Source: LMUY01 sp964247705
GTDB lineage: Bacteria; Pseudomonadota; Alphaproteobacteria; Acetobacterales; Acetobacteraceae
Length of the DNA: 64,000 bases
Direction: 5' to 3'
Assembly (NCBI GenBank): GCA_964247705.1
Contig: CAXTVQ010000011.1
Coordinates: 1-64,000 of the forward strand
Numbering within the stretch: the stretch's first letter is position 1; the number at the start of each line of letters is the position of its first letter. Made by a program: the position numbers and the translations under genes. Below, piece by piece: positions 43,407 to 52,525 of this stretch. Below the pieces are notes generated by a model. It saw only the letters and a program-made list of their open reading frames with translations. It did no database searches and had not been told where the DNA came from.

Positions 43407-44567
43407 ATGCGCTTCCATTCATCGTCCCAGGCTAGTTCCATGATCCCGGTAGCGCGGCCGTTGCTGCCGGTCGCGGAAGCGCTGCTCCCGTATCTTCGAC
43501 AGATCGACGCCTCCCGCAACTACGCCAATTTCGGGCCGCTCGTCCGAACCCTCGAAGCTCGGCTTACACAGCATTACCGCGTCCCGCTCGGTTCGGTGGC
43601 GACCGTTACGAACGCCACCCTAGGGTTGACACTCGCCTTACAGGCGCAAGGGCCCAAGCGGGGATCCTACTGCCTCATGCCGGCATGGTCATTCGCTGCG
43701 TCCGCCCATGCTGCTGTATCGGCTGGCCTGCGGCCGTATTTCCTGGATGTCGAGCCGGATGCGGGCACGTTGTTGCCCGAGCAGGCTCTGGCCGCTCTGG
43801 CGGAGATCCCGCCGGGGCGTGTCGGTGCCGTAATGCCGGTAGCTCCGTTTGGGCACCCAATTGATATTGCGGCGTGGGACCGGTTTCACGAGCAGACGCG
43901 CATTCCCGTCGTCATTGATGCCGCCGCCGGATTCGACGCGCTGCGCCCGGGGCGGGTTCCGGCCGTGGTCAGCATGCATGCGACTAAGATCCTGGCGGCG
44001 GGTGAGGGCGGCTTCGTCATTGCTCGTGACAAGGCGTTGATCGTTGAAGTCGAGCGTCGTTCCAACTTCGGCTTCATGGGGGGGCGTGAGGCTCGGGTGG
44101 CCGCTACGAATGCCAAGATGGGCGAATACAATGCGGCCGTTGCGCTCGCCAGCTTGGACGCATGGCCGGAGACGAGAGTGCGGTTTGCTGGCATCGCGCA
44201 GACTTACGCCCGGCAAATCCGGCGTATCCCAGGCGTATCATTACAGCCGGGGCTCGGCATCAACTGGGTTACCGCCACGATCGTGGTCACCTTCAGTCCG
44301 CAGCATCCGCCGACGGCCGATATCGTCAATGAACTTGCAGAGTTGGGGGTCGCCACGCGCCGCTGGTGGTGCCGCGGTTTGCATGAGGAACTAGCCTTCG
44401 CTGAGTGTCCACGCGGGCGACTGGAGGCAACGACTTCGCTCGCTGACCGCACGCTGGGGTTGCCGTGCTATCCCGATATGACCCGCGCCGATGTAGGCCG
44501 GGTCTGCACGGCGCTGGCCGATGTGCTGAACGTGCCGGTGACGTCGGAGCATTTAGTTGCCGCTTGA
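43407..44567 (+). CDS. DegT/DnrJ/EryC1/StrS family aminotransferase
   Basis: This 386-aa PLP-dependent sugar aminotransferase has the active-site motif VVSMHATKILAAGEGG with Lys194, the PLP-contacting Asp171 in VVIDAAAGFDAL, and NFGPLVRTLEARL near residue 41, which is usual at the N terminus of this family. It likely makes an amino sugar from a keto sugar nucleotide. A GAGAGG site precedes the ATG at 43407 at good spacing. The upstream-open frame (from 43290) would overlap the methyltransferase and looks non-native. Confidence 0.87.
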   Translation: MRFHSSSQASSMIPVARPLLPVAEALLPYLRQIDASRNYANFGPLVRTLEARLTQHYRVPLGSVATVTNATLGLTLALQAQGPKRGSYCLMPAWSFAASAHAAVSAGLRPYFLDVEPDAGTLLPEQALAALAEIPPGRVGAVMPVAPFGHPIDIAAWDRFHEQTRIPVVIDAAAGFDALRPGRVPAVVSMHATKILAAGEGGFVIARDKALIVEVERRSNFGFMGGREARVAATNAKMGEYNAAVALASLDAWPETRVRFAGIAQTYARQIRRIPGVSLQPGLGINWVTATIVVTFSPQHPPTADIVNELAELGVATRRWWCRGLHEELAFAECPRGRLEATTSLADRTLGLPCYPDMTRADVGRVCTALADVLNVPVTSEHLVAA

Positions 44568-45483
44568 TGCCCTGCCTGGTGCAAACTCGGGTTACGCATC
44601 ATTCGACTACGCACGCACGCTGGCCCATGTCGGGGAGCCTTACCTCGTTTCAGCCTGGGGCACGCCGGTGTTGCTTCGTCGCATCCCCGGCGCACCTGGC
44701 GAGGTAGATGCGATGGGCCCGTATCCCGTCTGCCGTATCGCGGCTGATGCGGATATTCAGGCAGGGCTTGAGGCGCTCCGGTCAACTGGTGCAGTCAGCG
44801 TAGTGCTGGCAGCCGACCCACTTGCCGGTCCGGACCTGGTCACGCTTGCACAAGAGTTCCCGCTGTGCCGTCCGTTCAAGACGCATTATCTGGCGGATCG
44901 GGATGCCGGCCCGATCATCCTGTCCAAGCACCACCGCGACCGCGTGCGCCGTGGCGAACGCCATACGACGGCGCTCGTAGTCCCTTTTGAGGAGCGCAAG
45001 TGGCAGGCGGTGTGGTGTGGCCTCTATGCGGAGTTGATTGCTCGACGCGGCCTAACGGGGTTGCACGCATTCCCCGCTGCCGCGTTTGAAGTGTTGGCCG
45101 CCTTGCCACGGGAGAACCTCGTGGCGTTTGCCGCCGAAACGCCAAACGGGGAGGTGAGGGGTATGCAGCTTTGGCTTCGGTGTGGCGAGCGGGCCTACAG
45201 TCATTTGGCAGCAACCTCGCAGTCGGGATATAAATCAGGGTCTTCCTACGTTTTGTATGCTGCTGCAATCGAGCATTTCTCTGACTGCCGGGTGCTGGAC
45301 TTTGGCGGCGGTGCTGGTGTCATGGACAATCCGGATGATGACTTGGCTACATTCAAGCGGGGTTTCTCGAACTCCCATGCCGTGGCGCACCTTTGTGGCG
45401 CGGTCCTCGACGGCGAAGCGTATGCTCGGCTGAAGTCGGGGAGCGACACTCCTTATTTCCCGGCCTACCGGCATCCGCGTTGA
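44557..45483 (+). CDS. FemAB/GNAT-like acyltransferase
   Basis: This 308-aa protein has the double-GNAT (BioF2-like, Acetyltransf_6) layout used by peptidyl or amino-sugar acyl transferases. SKHHRDRVRRGERHTTALVV near residue 127 and VWCGLYAELIARRGLTGLHAF near 150 are followed by AYSHLAATSQSGYKSGSSYVLYAAAIEHF, the C-terminal GNAT signature. The TTG start at 44557 overlaps the aminotransferase stop. It could acylate the amino group installed by that aminotransferase. Confidence 0.75.
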   Translation: MPLDALPGANSGYASFDYARTLAHVGEPYLVSAWGTPVLLRRIPGAPGEVDAMGPYPVCRIAADADIQAGLEALRSTGAVSVVLAADPLAGPDLVTLAQEFPLCRPFKTHYLADRDAGPIILSKHHRDRVRRGERHTTALVVPFEERKWQAVWCGLYAELIARRGLTGLHAFPAAAFEVLAALPRENLVAFAAETPNGEVRGMQLWLRCGERAYSHLAATSQSGYKSGSSYVLYAAAIEHFSDCRVLDFGGGAGVMDNPDDDLATFKRGFSNSHAVAHLCGAVLDGEAYARLKSGSDTPYFPAYRHPR

Positions 45484-45516
45484 AGGCTTGATCTTTGATA
45501 GTCTCGTGAGATCCTG

Positions 45517-45540
45517 GCCGATCTTCGTCGAGAGATCGGC
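45517..45540 (+). terminator. Hairpin ending the modification cluster
   Basis: GCCGATCT (45517-45524) and AGATCGGC (45533-45540) form a perfect 8-bp stem around an 8-nt loop, 33 nt after the acyltransferase stop. No T-run follows. It separates the modification cluster from the MFS gene and is a plausible transcription end. Confidence 0.45.
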
Positions 45541-45648
45541 GGGTACCTAGTTCATGCCATCTTCGTTGCGTTCGGACCAAACCGGGGTCAGACTGAGGCA
45601 AAGTCCGGCGTCGGTCGATCGGGCAGCGCCATCAGGGGAAACGGTCCG

Positions 45649-47040
45649 ATGCAGTCTAGCGGCACGACGACGAGGGCCGGTGCCCGGCTCGACCGGTTGC
45701 CGATCGGCAGCTTCCATCGCCGGGTGCTCTGGTTGGTCGGCTTCGGCATGTTCCTGGACGCATGCGACATCTACCTTGCGGGTGGCGTGCTCGGATCGTT
45801 GGTCAAGTCCGGCTGGTCCGACCTGGCGGCCAATGCGCGGTTCATGTCGGCGACGTTCCTGGGCATGTTATGCGGTACTTTCGCCGCTGGATGGCTCGGC
45901 GACCGCTATGGCCGCCGCACGTCCTATCAAGTGAACCTGATGCTGTTCGGCCTGGCATCCATCGCTGCGGCCTTCGCGCCCGACATGACAGTGCTAACCG
46001 CTATCCGCTTCGTCATGGGCATCGGCATGGGTGCGGAGATCGTGGTCGGCTATTCCAGTTTGGCGGAGTTCATGCCGCGGGCCAAGCGTGGGCGGTACGT
46101 GGCGCTGCTATCGATGGTGACGAACCTCGCGGTGCCCGTGACCGGTTTGGGCGGCGCGTGGCTGATCCCGCTGGTCGGGTGGCGGTGGCTGTTCGCCATC
46201 GTTGGCGCCGGCGCGCTGGTTGTCTGGGCGTTGCGCAAGAACATGCCGGAGTCGCCACGCTGGCTTGAGTCACGCGGCCGAACCGCGGAGGCAGAGGCGA
46301 TGCTGGTCGCGATCGAAGCCGAGGCGGCGCGGTCCGGCCCCCTGCCGCCGGTGATGGACGCGGTGGAGGAGACGCCGGCACCTGGGCGGTATAGCGAGCT
46401 CCTGAGCGCCGGGCTGATCCGCAGCAGCGTGCTGGGCGTCATCATCGCTTGCGTCAGCGGTGTCAGCCTGTATGGCTTCCTCTCCTGGATCCCGACGTTC
46501 CTGGTCAAGCAGGGGCTGTCGATCGGTTCCTCCCTCTGGTTCTCCGGTATCATGGGCCTCGGCGCGCCGCTTGGGGCGTTGCTCGGCGCGTTCATCGCCG
46601 ACCGGCTCGGGCGGGTCCGCAGCCTGTCGGGGCTTGCCTTGTGCGAGGCGGTGCTCGGGTTGGTCTACCCGATGGTCGGCAACGGCGTCGAATTGATTGC
46701 GGTCGGCTTCGGCGTGACGCTCTGTGCTTACGCCATTGTTGCGGTCGGCTTCGCGCTCTACATCCCGGAGATGTTCCCTACCCGGCTGCGGTTGCGCGGC
46801 GCCTCGGTCGTGTTGGGGATCAGCCGCCTCACCTCGAGCCAAGTCGGCTTCGTCATCGTGGTCATCTTCGGTGCGTTCGGGATCGGCGGCGTCGCCGGGT
46901 TCCTGTGCGGCAGCATGGTGTTGATGGCGCTCGCCCTGATCGTGCTGGGCCGGGAGACCAGCAACCGCTCGCTGGAGGCGATCGCGGCCGAAACCGAAGC
47001 TGCGGGGGCGCCGGCGGCGGCATTGCTGCTCAACGACTGA
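45649..47040 (+). CDS. MFS transporter, organic-acid/sugar porter type
   Basis: This 463-aa major facilitator protein has about 12 membrane helices. It carries the loop 2-3 motif GWLGDRYGRRTSYQ near residue 82, GMGAEIVVGYSSLAEFMPRAKRG and the second-half repeat AFIADRLGRVRSL. These resemble aromatic-acid:H+ symporter and sugar-porter families. An AGGGGAA site precedes the ATG. It leads the catabolic island with an amidohydrolase 12 nt downstream, so it probably imports that pathway's substrate. Confidence 0.85.
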   Translation: MQSSGTTTRAGARLDRLPIGSFHRRVLWLVGFGMFLDACDIYLAGGVLGSLVKSGWSDLAANARFMSATFLGMLCGTFAAGWLGDRYGRRTSYQVNLMLFGLASIAAAFAPDMTVLTAIRFVMGIGMGAEIVVGYSSLAEFMPRAKRGRYVALLSMVTNLAVPVTGLGGAWLIPLVGWRWLFAIVGAGALVVWALRKNMPESPRWLESRGRTAEAEAMLVAIEAEAARSGPLPPVMDAVEETPAPGRYSELLSAGLIRSSVLGVIIACVSGVSLYGFLSWIPTFLVKQGLSIGSSLWFSGIMGLGAPLGALLGAFIADRLGRVRSLSGLALCEAVLGLVYPMVGNGVELIAVGFGVTLCAYAIVAVGFALYIPEMFPTRLRLRGASVVLGISRLTSSQVGFVIVVIFGAFGIGGVAGFLCGSMVLMALALIVLGRETSNRSLEAIAAETEAAGAPAAALLLND

Positions 47041-47052
47041 TCGGGAGGCATC

Positions 47053-48174
47053 ATGGACGACATCACCCAGACGCTGGCGCAGGCCTCGCAGACGCACCGC
47101 CACGGCATCGTCGACTGCGACGTGCATCCGTTGCTCGCTGACGGCATCCGCAGCCTGTATCCCTACATGGCGGACGCGTGGCGCCAACGCTTTGTTCGAA
47201 AGCGTGCGCATCAGGCGGGTGGCGGCCTCACTTTACGCTATGCGCATCCCAACGGCACCGTGGTGCGCGACGATGCCAAGCCGGACGGCGGCGGGCCGGG
47301 CGGCAGCGACCCGCATTTCCTCATCAAGGACCACCTGGACGCGAACGACATCTCGGTCGCCGTGCTGAACAGCCTGCAGACCGGCGCGTTCTGCTCGGTC
47401 CATGCGTCGGCCGACGAGAGCATTGTGATAGCGCAGGCGGCCAACGATTACTACCTGGACCAATGGCTGCCGCTGGATCCTCGCCTGTTCTACGCGCCCG
47501 TCGTATCTGCGCAGGACCCGCTCGCGGCAGCCGCCGAAATCCGCCGTATCGGCGGACACGCCCAGGTCTGCGCCATCGCCGTCCCGCCGATCGCGATCCT
47601 GTTCGGTAACCGCTACTGGTGGCCGGTGTTCGAAGCGGCAGCCGACATGGACCTGCCGATCCTGCTGCACGTCACCGGGTCCGAGGGCGTGTATAACGGG
47701 GCGCCGATGCCGGCCGGCGGTATGCCCGACACCTACATCGAGCGCTACGTAACGCTCGGGCAGGGGGCGGAGGCCAACCTCAACAGCATGATCATGAATG
47801 GGCTGTTCGAGCGCTTCCCCAAGCTGCGTATCCTGTTTGTGGAATACGGCTTCGTCTGGCCGATTCCCGTGATGCTGCGCATGGACCGGTTGTGGCGCGG
47901 GCTACGGCACGAGGTTCCGTGGGTTAAGAAATCCCCGATCGACTACGTGAACGAGCATGTCTGGTTCACCACCCAGCCGATCGAGGAACCGCGGGACCCG
48001 CGCGACCTGGAGCGCATCGTGCACATGGTGGGCGTGCAGAACCTGTGCTTCAGCACGGATTATCCGCACTGGGACAATGACATGCCGATGCAGTCGCTCC
48101 GTTCGCTGGCGCCGGACGACCGCGACCGCATCTTCCGCACCAACGGGCGTGACGTGCTGCGGCTTCCGGCCTGA
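47053..48174 (+). CDS. Amidohydrolase_2 family metal-dependent hydrolase/decarboxylase
   Basis: This 373-aa TIM-barrel protein of the ACMSD/Amidohydro_2 class has the N-terminal metal motif VDCDVHP, LLHVTGSEGVYNG (His near residue 207) and the C-terminal CFSTDYPHWDNDMP with the catalytic Asp. Family members decarboxylate or hydrolyse aromatic and oxo acids. Start and stop are clean, and it overlaps the next gene (TGATG). The substrate is unknown. Confidence 0.84.
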   Translation: MDDITQTLAQASQTHRHGIVDCDVHPLLADGIRSLYPYMADAWRQRFVRKRAHQAGGGLTLRYAHPNGTVVRDDAKPDGGGPGGSDPHFLIKDHLDANDISVAVLNSLQTGAFCSVHASADESIVIAQAANDYYLDQWLPLDPRLFYAPVVSAQDPLAAAAEIRRIGGHAQVCAIAVPPIAILFGNRYWWPVFEAAADMDLPILLHVTGSEGVYNGAPMPAGGMPDTYIERYVTLGQGAEANLNSMIMNGLFERFPKLRILFVEYGFVWPIPVMLRMDRLWRGLRHEVPWVKKSPIDYVNEHVWFTTQPIEEPRDPRDLERIVHMVGVQNLCFSTDYPHWDNDMPMQSLRSLAPDDRDRIFRTNGRDVLRLPA

Positions 48175-48274
48175 TGGCGTCGCGGCCGAAGACGGAGGTG
48201 GGCGTCGGGCCGGAGGAGCGGTTCGCGGCCGGGCGGTTCGTCATGGTGGACATTCCCGGGCAGGACATCGGCGT
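48174..48274 (+). CDS. Probable Rieske [2Fe-2S] protein, N-terminal fragment cut by the assembly gap
   Basis: Only 33 complete codons remain before the N run. The reading MASRPKTEVG, then FAAGRFVMVDIPGQDIGV, looks like the opening of a small Rieske ferredoxin-type protein. The cluster ligands would lie in the missing sequence, so this is a guess from the leader pattern. It is coupled to the amidohydrolase (TGATG overlap). Confidence 0.4.
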
Positions 48275-48374
48275 NNNNNNNNNNNNNNNNNNNNNNNNNN
48301 NNNNNNNNNNNNNNNNNNNNNNNNNNNNNNNNNNNNNNNNNNNNNNNNNNNNNNNNNNNNNNNNNNNNNNNNNN
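48275..48374. other. Assembly gap (100 N)
   Basis: Exactly 100 ambiguous bases, the conventional placeholder for a scaffold gap of unknown size. Real sequence here is missing and may contain more than one gene. It cuts the preceding probable Rieske gene and the start of the first lyase. Confidence 0.98.
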
Positions 48375-49231
48375 TGCTCGCGTCCGGCGCCATGATCCGC
48401 GCACCCGGCGTGTATGACGGCATCACCGCCCGCCTGGCGGAACAGGCCGGGTTCGGCTGCCTGTACATGACGGGGGCCGGCACCTCGATGTCGCGCGGCT
48501 ACCCCGATCTCGGTTTGCTGACGCTGACCGAGATGGCGGCCAACGCCTCGATGATCGCGCGCACGGCCGCCGTGCCGCTGATCGCCGACGCGGATACCGG
48601 CTACGGCAACGAGCTGAACGTGACCCGCACGGTGATGGAGTACGAGCGCGGCGGCGTCGCCGGGCTGCATATCGAGGACCAGGTCATGCCGAAGCGCTGC
48701 GGCCACCTGGACGGCAAGGAGGTCGTGTCGCGGGAGGAGTTCGTGGCCAAAATCCGTGCCGCCGTCGCCGCCCGCACGGATCCCGACTTCGTGGTCATCG
48801 CCCGCACCGACTCCCGTGCCATCGCCGGCCTGGACGAGGCCGTCGCCCGCGCCAATGCGGCCCTGGATGCGGGGGCCGACATCGCCTTCGTCGAGGCGGC
48901 GGCGACCATGGCGGAGGTGGAGGCGATTCCCCGCCTTGTGCACGGCCCTTGCCTGCTGAACATCGTGGTCGCCGGCAAAACACCGGACATCGCGCTGTCG
49001 GCTGCGCAGGCGATGGGCTACCGCGTCGCGATCATGCCGAGCCTGTTGCTCAGCACGATCATGAACGCCTGCGACGCCGTGCTGGCGAGCGTGCGCGAGA
49101 CCGACCACTTGCCGTCGAGCGCCGGGCAAATGAAAGTGGGCGACCGGTTCCGCCGTTTCGGCGCGGACGAGTGGAACGCCCTGCGCACCCGGTTCCGGGA
49201 CCGAGCCGACGTGAAGGAGGCGGCGGAGTGA
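48375..49231 (+). CDS. Isocitrate lyase/PEP mutase-family C-C lyase, copy 1 (5'-truncated by gap)
   Basis: About 285 aa are visible; only the first 10-20 residues seem lost, since APGVYDGITARLAEQAGF is close to the usual start. The lyase motif PKRCGH, with the catalytic Cys, is present, which points to a methylisocitrate/dimethylmalate-type lyase rather than a PEP mutase. DADTGYGNELNVTRTV and GLHIEDQ carry metal and substrate contacts. The expected reaction is cleavage of a 2-hydroxy dicarboxylate into pyruvate or glyoxylate plus an acid. A second paralogue overlaps its end (GTGA). Confidence 0.85.
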
Positions 49232-50115
49232 CAGAGGATACACCGAAGACCCTGCGTAGCCTGCTGTCGCCCGGGCGCTGCCTGGCGCTCCCCGGCGTGT
49301 TCGACGGCATTTCGGCGCGGGTCGCCGACAGCCTCGGGTTCGACGCCCTTTACATGACCGGCTACGGCAGTGTTGCCTCCGCCCTAGGTGCGGCCGATGC
49401 GGGGACGGCCAGCTACACCGAGATGTTGGACCGGGTTCGTTGCGTTGCCGGTGCGGTTTCCGTCCCGTTCCTGGCGGACGGCGACACCGGCTATGGCGGT
49501 CTGCTGAACGTGGACCGCACGGTGCGCGGCTACGCGGCCGCAGGGGCCTCCGGTATCCAGCTCGAGGATCAGGAGTTTCCGAAGAAGTGCGGTCATACCG
49601 AGTTCCGCCGGGTGATCCCGATGGCGGACGCCGTGCAGAAAGTGCGGGTCGCGGTCGAAGCCCGGCCGAGCAAGGATTTCCTCATTGTGGCGAGGACCGA
49701 CGCGCGATATGCGCATGGGCTAGATGAGGCGCTGCGCCGGGGCGAGGCATTCCTAGAGGCTGGCGCCGACGTCCTGTTTATCGAGAGCCCGGAGTCGCTC
49801 GAGGAACTGCGCCGGGTCGGGGAAACGTTCAAGGGTGCGCTGCTGCTCGCCAATATGGTGGAAGGCGGACGCACGCCCTACCTCGACACCACGGACTTGG
49901 CCGGGCTCGGTTACTCCATCGCATTGTTCCCGGCGAGCGGCTTCCTGGCCGCGGCGGCCGCGCTGCGGACCGTCTATGCCCATCTCAAGCAATCCGGGAT
50001 CGGCACAGGTAGCGGCGTGCCTATGCTGCCATTTGCCGAGATGAACACGCTGATGGGGTTCCCCGCGGTCCACGCCTTCGAGCGCCGGCACGGGAGCACG
50101 GACGCCCGCGCATAG
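49228..50115 (+). CDS. Isocitrate lyase/PEP mutase-family C-C lyase, copy 2
   Basis: This 295-aa paralogue of the preceding gene retains PGVFDGISARVADSLGFDALYMTGYG, DGDTGYGGLLNVDRTV, GIQLEDQEFPKKCGH and VIARTDARYAHGLDEAL. All catalytic features of the lyase branch are intact (KKCGH Cys, Asp pair, EDQ). The GTG start overlaps the previous stop. Two tandem lyases could act on different stereoisomers or form a hetero-oligomer. It precedes the ABC transporter genes. Confidence 0.87.
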   Translation: MTEDTPKTLRSLLSPGRCLALPGVFDGISARVADSLGFDALYMTGYGSVASALGAADAGTASYTEMLDRVRCVAGAVSVPFLADGDTGYGGLLNVDRTVRGYAAAGASGIQLEDQEFPKKCGHTEFRRVIPMADAVQKVRVAVEARPSKDFLIVARTDARYAHGLDEALRRGEAFLEAGADVLFIESPESLEELRRVGETFKGALLLANMVEGGRTPYLDTTDLAGLGYSIALFPASGFLAAAAALRTVYAHLKQSGIGTGSGVPMLPFAEMNTLMGFPAVHAFERRHGSTDARA

Positions 50116-50196
50116 CCTTCCCGCCCGGTGAAAGGGCGTGTTAGCGTCCCGGCAAACATGGCCGGACAGCAGGTTACGGCCGCCGGGGGAATGGGA

Positions 50197-51180
50197 ATGT
50201 CGTTTCGGACAAGAAGCCTAGGTGCCATCGCTGCCGTCGCGCTCGGCCTCCTGGCAAGCGCCGCCGCTCGGGCCGACACCATCACGGTCACCCATTGGGG
50301 CGGGCAGTTCTATGGCGCGCCTTACGCGGTCGCCATGGACAAGGGCTTCTTCAAGCAGCACGGCGTGGACGTCACCGGCATCCTGACCGCGCCGGGCGGT
50401 GGCACGGCGGTGCGCAACACGATCGCGGGCGACATTCCATTCGGCGAGGTTTCGCTGGCGGCGGCGGTGCAGGCGATCAATGCCGGGCAGAAGCTGGTCA
50501 TCGTCTCAGCGGGCACGCAGAGCGTCGCCGACCAGATGTGGGCCGCGAAGAAAGGCTCGCCGCTGACCGGCATCAAGGACTTGGCTGGCAAGCGCGTCGC
50601 CTACACCGCGCCCAACTCGGTCTCCAACATGATCATCCTGATGGCCCTGAAGGCCAACGGCATGACGGCGCAGCAGGTCCGTCTCGTTCCGGCCGGCGAC
50701 CTCGGCTCCAACCTGTCCGCGATCACCAGCGGCGCGGTGGATGCGGGCTTCACCGACACGCTGACCTACGCGCAGAACCCGGCGGCGATCCAGCCGGTGT
50801 TCTGGGTCAAGGACGTGATGTCCCCCCGCATGATGCAGACCGTGTGCGTCACCACCGTGGCCTTCGCGCATGACCATCCGGACGTCATCCGCGGCCTCAT
50901 CGCCGCACGCAAGGAAGGGCTCGACTACACCCGCGCGCATCCGGACGAGGCGGCCGAGATCCTGGCCAAGGCGTACAACAACCCGGACGTGGCGCTGTAT
51001 CGCGCGCACATGAAGGAACTGGTGGCCGACGATTACTGGAGCGACGGCCGCCTCGACTACGAGGGCATGAACCACATGGTCGAGGGCTTGCAGATCACTG
51101 GCCAGCTCAAGGATGCGCCGGACTGGTCCAAGATGGTCGATACCGACTTCCTGCCGCCGGACCAGCGCGCCTCACGCTGA
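50197..51180 (+). CDS. ABC substrate-binding protein, NMT1/THI5 (nitrate/taurine) type
   Basis: This 327-aa periplasmic protein has a Sec leader (MSFRTRSLGAIAAVALGLLASAAARA). The mature part, VTHWGGQFYGAPYAVAMDKGFFKQHGVDV and the later LAGKRVAYTAPNSVSNMIILMALKANGM, is the NMT1-like fold. GGGGGA just upstream supports the ATG at 50197; ATGs at 50191 and 50158 are alternatives. It leads an ABC operon for a small organic anion. Confidence 0.87.
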   Translation: MSFRTRSLGAIAAVALGLLASAAARADTITVTHWGGQFYGAPYAVAMDKGFFKQHGVDVTGILTAPGGGTAVRNTIAGDIPFGEVSLAAAVQAINAGQKLVIVSAGTQSVADQMWAAKKGSPLTGIKDLAGKRVAYTAPNSVSNMIILMALKANGMTAQQVRLVPAGDLGSNLSAITSGAVDAGFTDTLTYAQNPAAIQPVFWVKDVMSPRMMQTVCVTTVAFAHDHPDVIRGLIAARKEGLDYTRAHPDEAAEILAKAYNNPDVALYRAHMKELVADDYWSDGRLDYEGMNHMVEGLQITGQLKDAPDWSKMVDTDFLPPDQRASR

Positions 51181-51181
51181 G

Positions 51182-51870
51182 ATGGGCGAACCGCACGCCA
51201 CCCTGCGCGGCGTGACCCGGCGTTACGCCGGCAAGCAGCCGATCCACGCGCTGGGCCCGATCGACCTCGAACTGGCGCCGGGGGAGTTCTTCTCGGTGGT
51301 GGGGCCCTCCGGATGCGGCAAGTCGACCCTGCTGGACGTGCTCTGCGGCCTGGGGCTGCCCAGCGAAGGCAGTGTCAGCTTCGAGGGCAAGCCAGTCCGG
51401 GGCGAGGTGCCGGACGGCGTCGGCGTGGTGTTCCAGGAGGATTCGAGCTTCGCCTGGCTGACCGTACGCGACAACGTGGCGTTCGGCCTGCGCCGCTCCG
51501 GACTGCCTCGCGCCGAAATCGACCACCGGGTGGACGGGGCGATCGCGTTCATGGGCCTTGCGCAGTTCGCCGCCCACTACCCGGCGCAACTGTCCGGCGG
51601 CATGCGGCAACGCGTCTGCATCGCACGCACCCTGGTGCAGCAACCGCGGTTGATCCTGCTGGACGAGCCGTTCGGCGCGCTGGACCAGCAGACCCGGCTG
51701 CTGATGGGCGACGAGCTTCTGCGGCTATGGCGGGAGACGGGCGCCACCGTCCTGCTGATCACCCACGCGCTGGACGAGGCCGCGATGCTGTCCGACCGCG
51801 TCGGCGTGATGTCCGCACGGCCCGGCACCTTCATCGACCTGGTGGAAACCGGCTGGCCGCGCGACCGCGA
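51182..51870 (+). CDS. ABC transporter ATP-binding protein (3'-truncated by gap)
   Basis: About 229 residues are visible. All ABC motifs are present: Walker A VGPSGCGKSTLL, Q-loop FQEDSSF, signature LSGGMRQRV, Walker B LILLDEPFGALD and switch His in LLITHALDEA. Only the last residues are missing in the N run. It fits the nitrate/sulfonate/taurine importer class with its neighbouring binding protein and permeases. Confidence 0.92.
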
Positions 51871-51970
51871 NNNNNNNNNNNNNNNNNNNNNNNNNNNNNN
51901 NNNNNNNNNNNNNNNNNNNNNNNNNNNNNNNNNNNNNNNNNNNNNNNNNNNNNNNNNNNNNNNNNNNNNN
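51871..51970. other. Assembly gap (100 N)
   Basis: A second 100-N placeholder, inside the ABC operon. It removes the end of the ATPase and the start of the first permease. Any reading frame running through it is artificial. Confidence 0.98.
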
Positions 51971-52525
51971 TGGGCGTGCAGCGTGGCGGGTGGCACCGTG
52001 CTCGGGGCCGCCCTGCATGCCGCGCCCAGGCTGCGCCGCACGATCGATCCGCTGCTCGCGTCCTACTACTCGGTACCCACTTTCGTGTTCTACCCGCTCC
52101 TAGTGGCGCTGCTCGGGCTGAGCATGGCGCCGCTGGTGGTGCTGGGTGTGCTGTCGGCAGTGCCGGCGATGGTGATCAGCACGCTTTCCGGGTTGGACAG
52201 CATCACCCCCGTGCTGCGCAAAGTGGCGCGGGTGCAGCGGCTCGGGGCGGTGCGCACCTTCCTCTCCGTCATGCTGCCTGCCGCCCTGCCGGCCTTGTTC
52301 GGCGGGTTCAAGCTTGCATTGAGCTACGCCCTGATCGGCGTGATCGCGGGCGAGTTCATCCTTTCGGGCAGTGGCCTCGGCTACGCGATCTCCTACGCCT
52401 ACCAGTCGTTCGACACGCGCACGATGTATGGATTGATGCTGTTCGTACTGCTGGTCGCGGTGCTCGCCAATGCGGTGCTCTACACTTTCGAGGGCCGGCT
52501 CGCCCGACGTCGGGTGCGGTCATGA
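51971..52525 (+). CDS. ABC transporter permease 1 (5'-truncated by gap)
   Basis: The C-terminal 184 residues of a BPD-type permease remain. Membrane helices are clear, and the EAA-like coupling loop is LRKVARVQRLGAVRTFLSVMLPAALPALF. About one-third of the protein is lost in the gap. It ends in an ATGA overlap with a second permease. Confidence 0.88.
   Translation, partial: WACSVAGGTVLGAALHAAPRLRRTIDPLLASYYSVPTFVFYPLLVALLGLSMAPLVVLGVLSAVPAMVISTLSGLDSITPVLRKVARVQRLGAVRTFLSVMLPAALPALFGGFKLALSYALIGVIAGEFILSGSGLGYAISYAYQSFDTRTMYGLMLFVLLVAVLANAVLYTFEGRLARRRVRS

Noticed and set aside
51182..52525. Apparent ABC ATPase-permease fusion
   Set aside because: The frame is continuous only because the 100-N gap contains no stop codons. 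The true gap length is unknown, so no fusion can be claimed.
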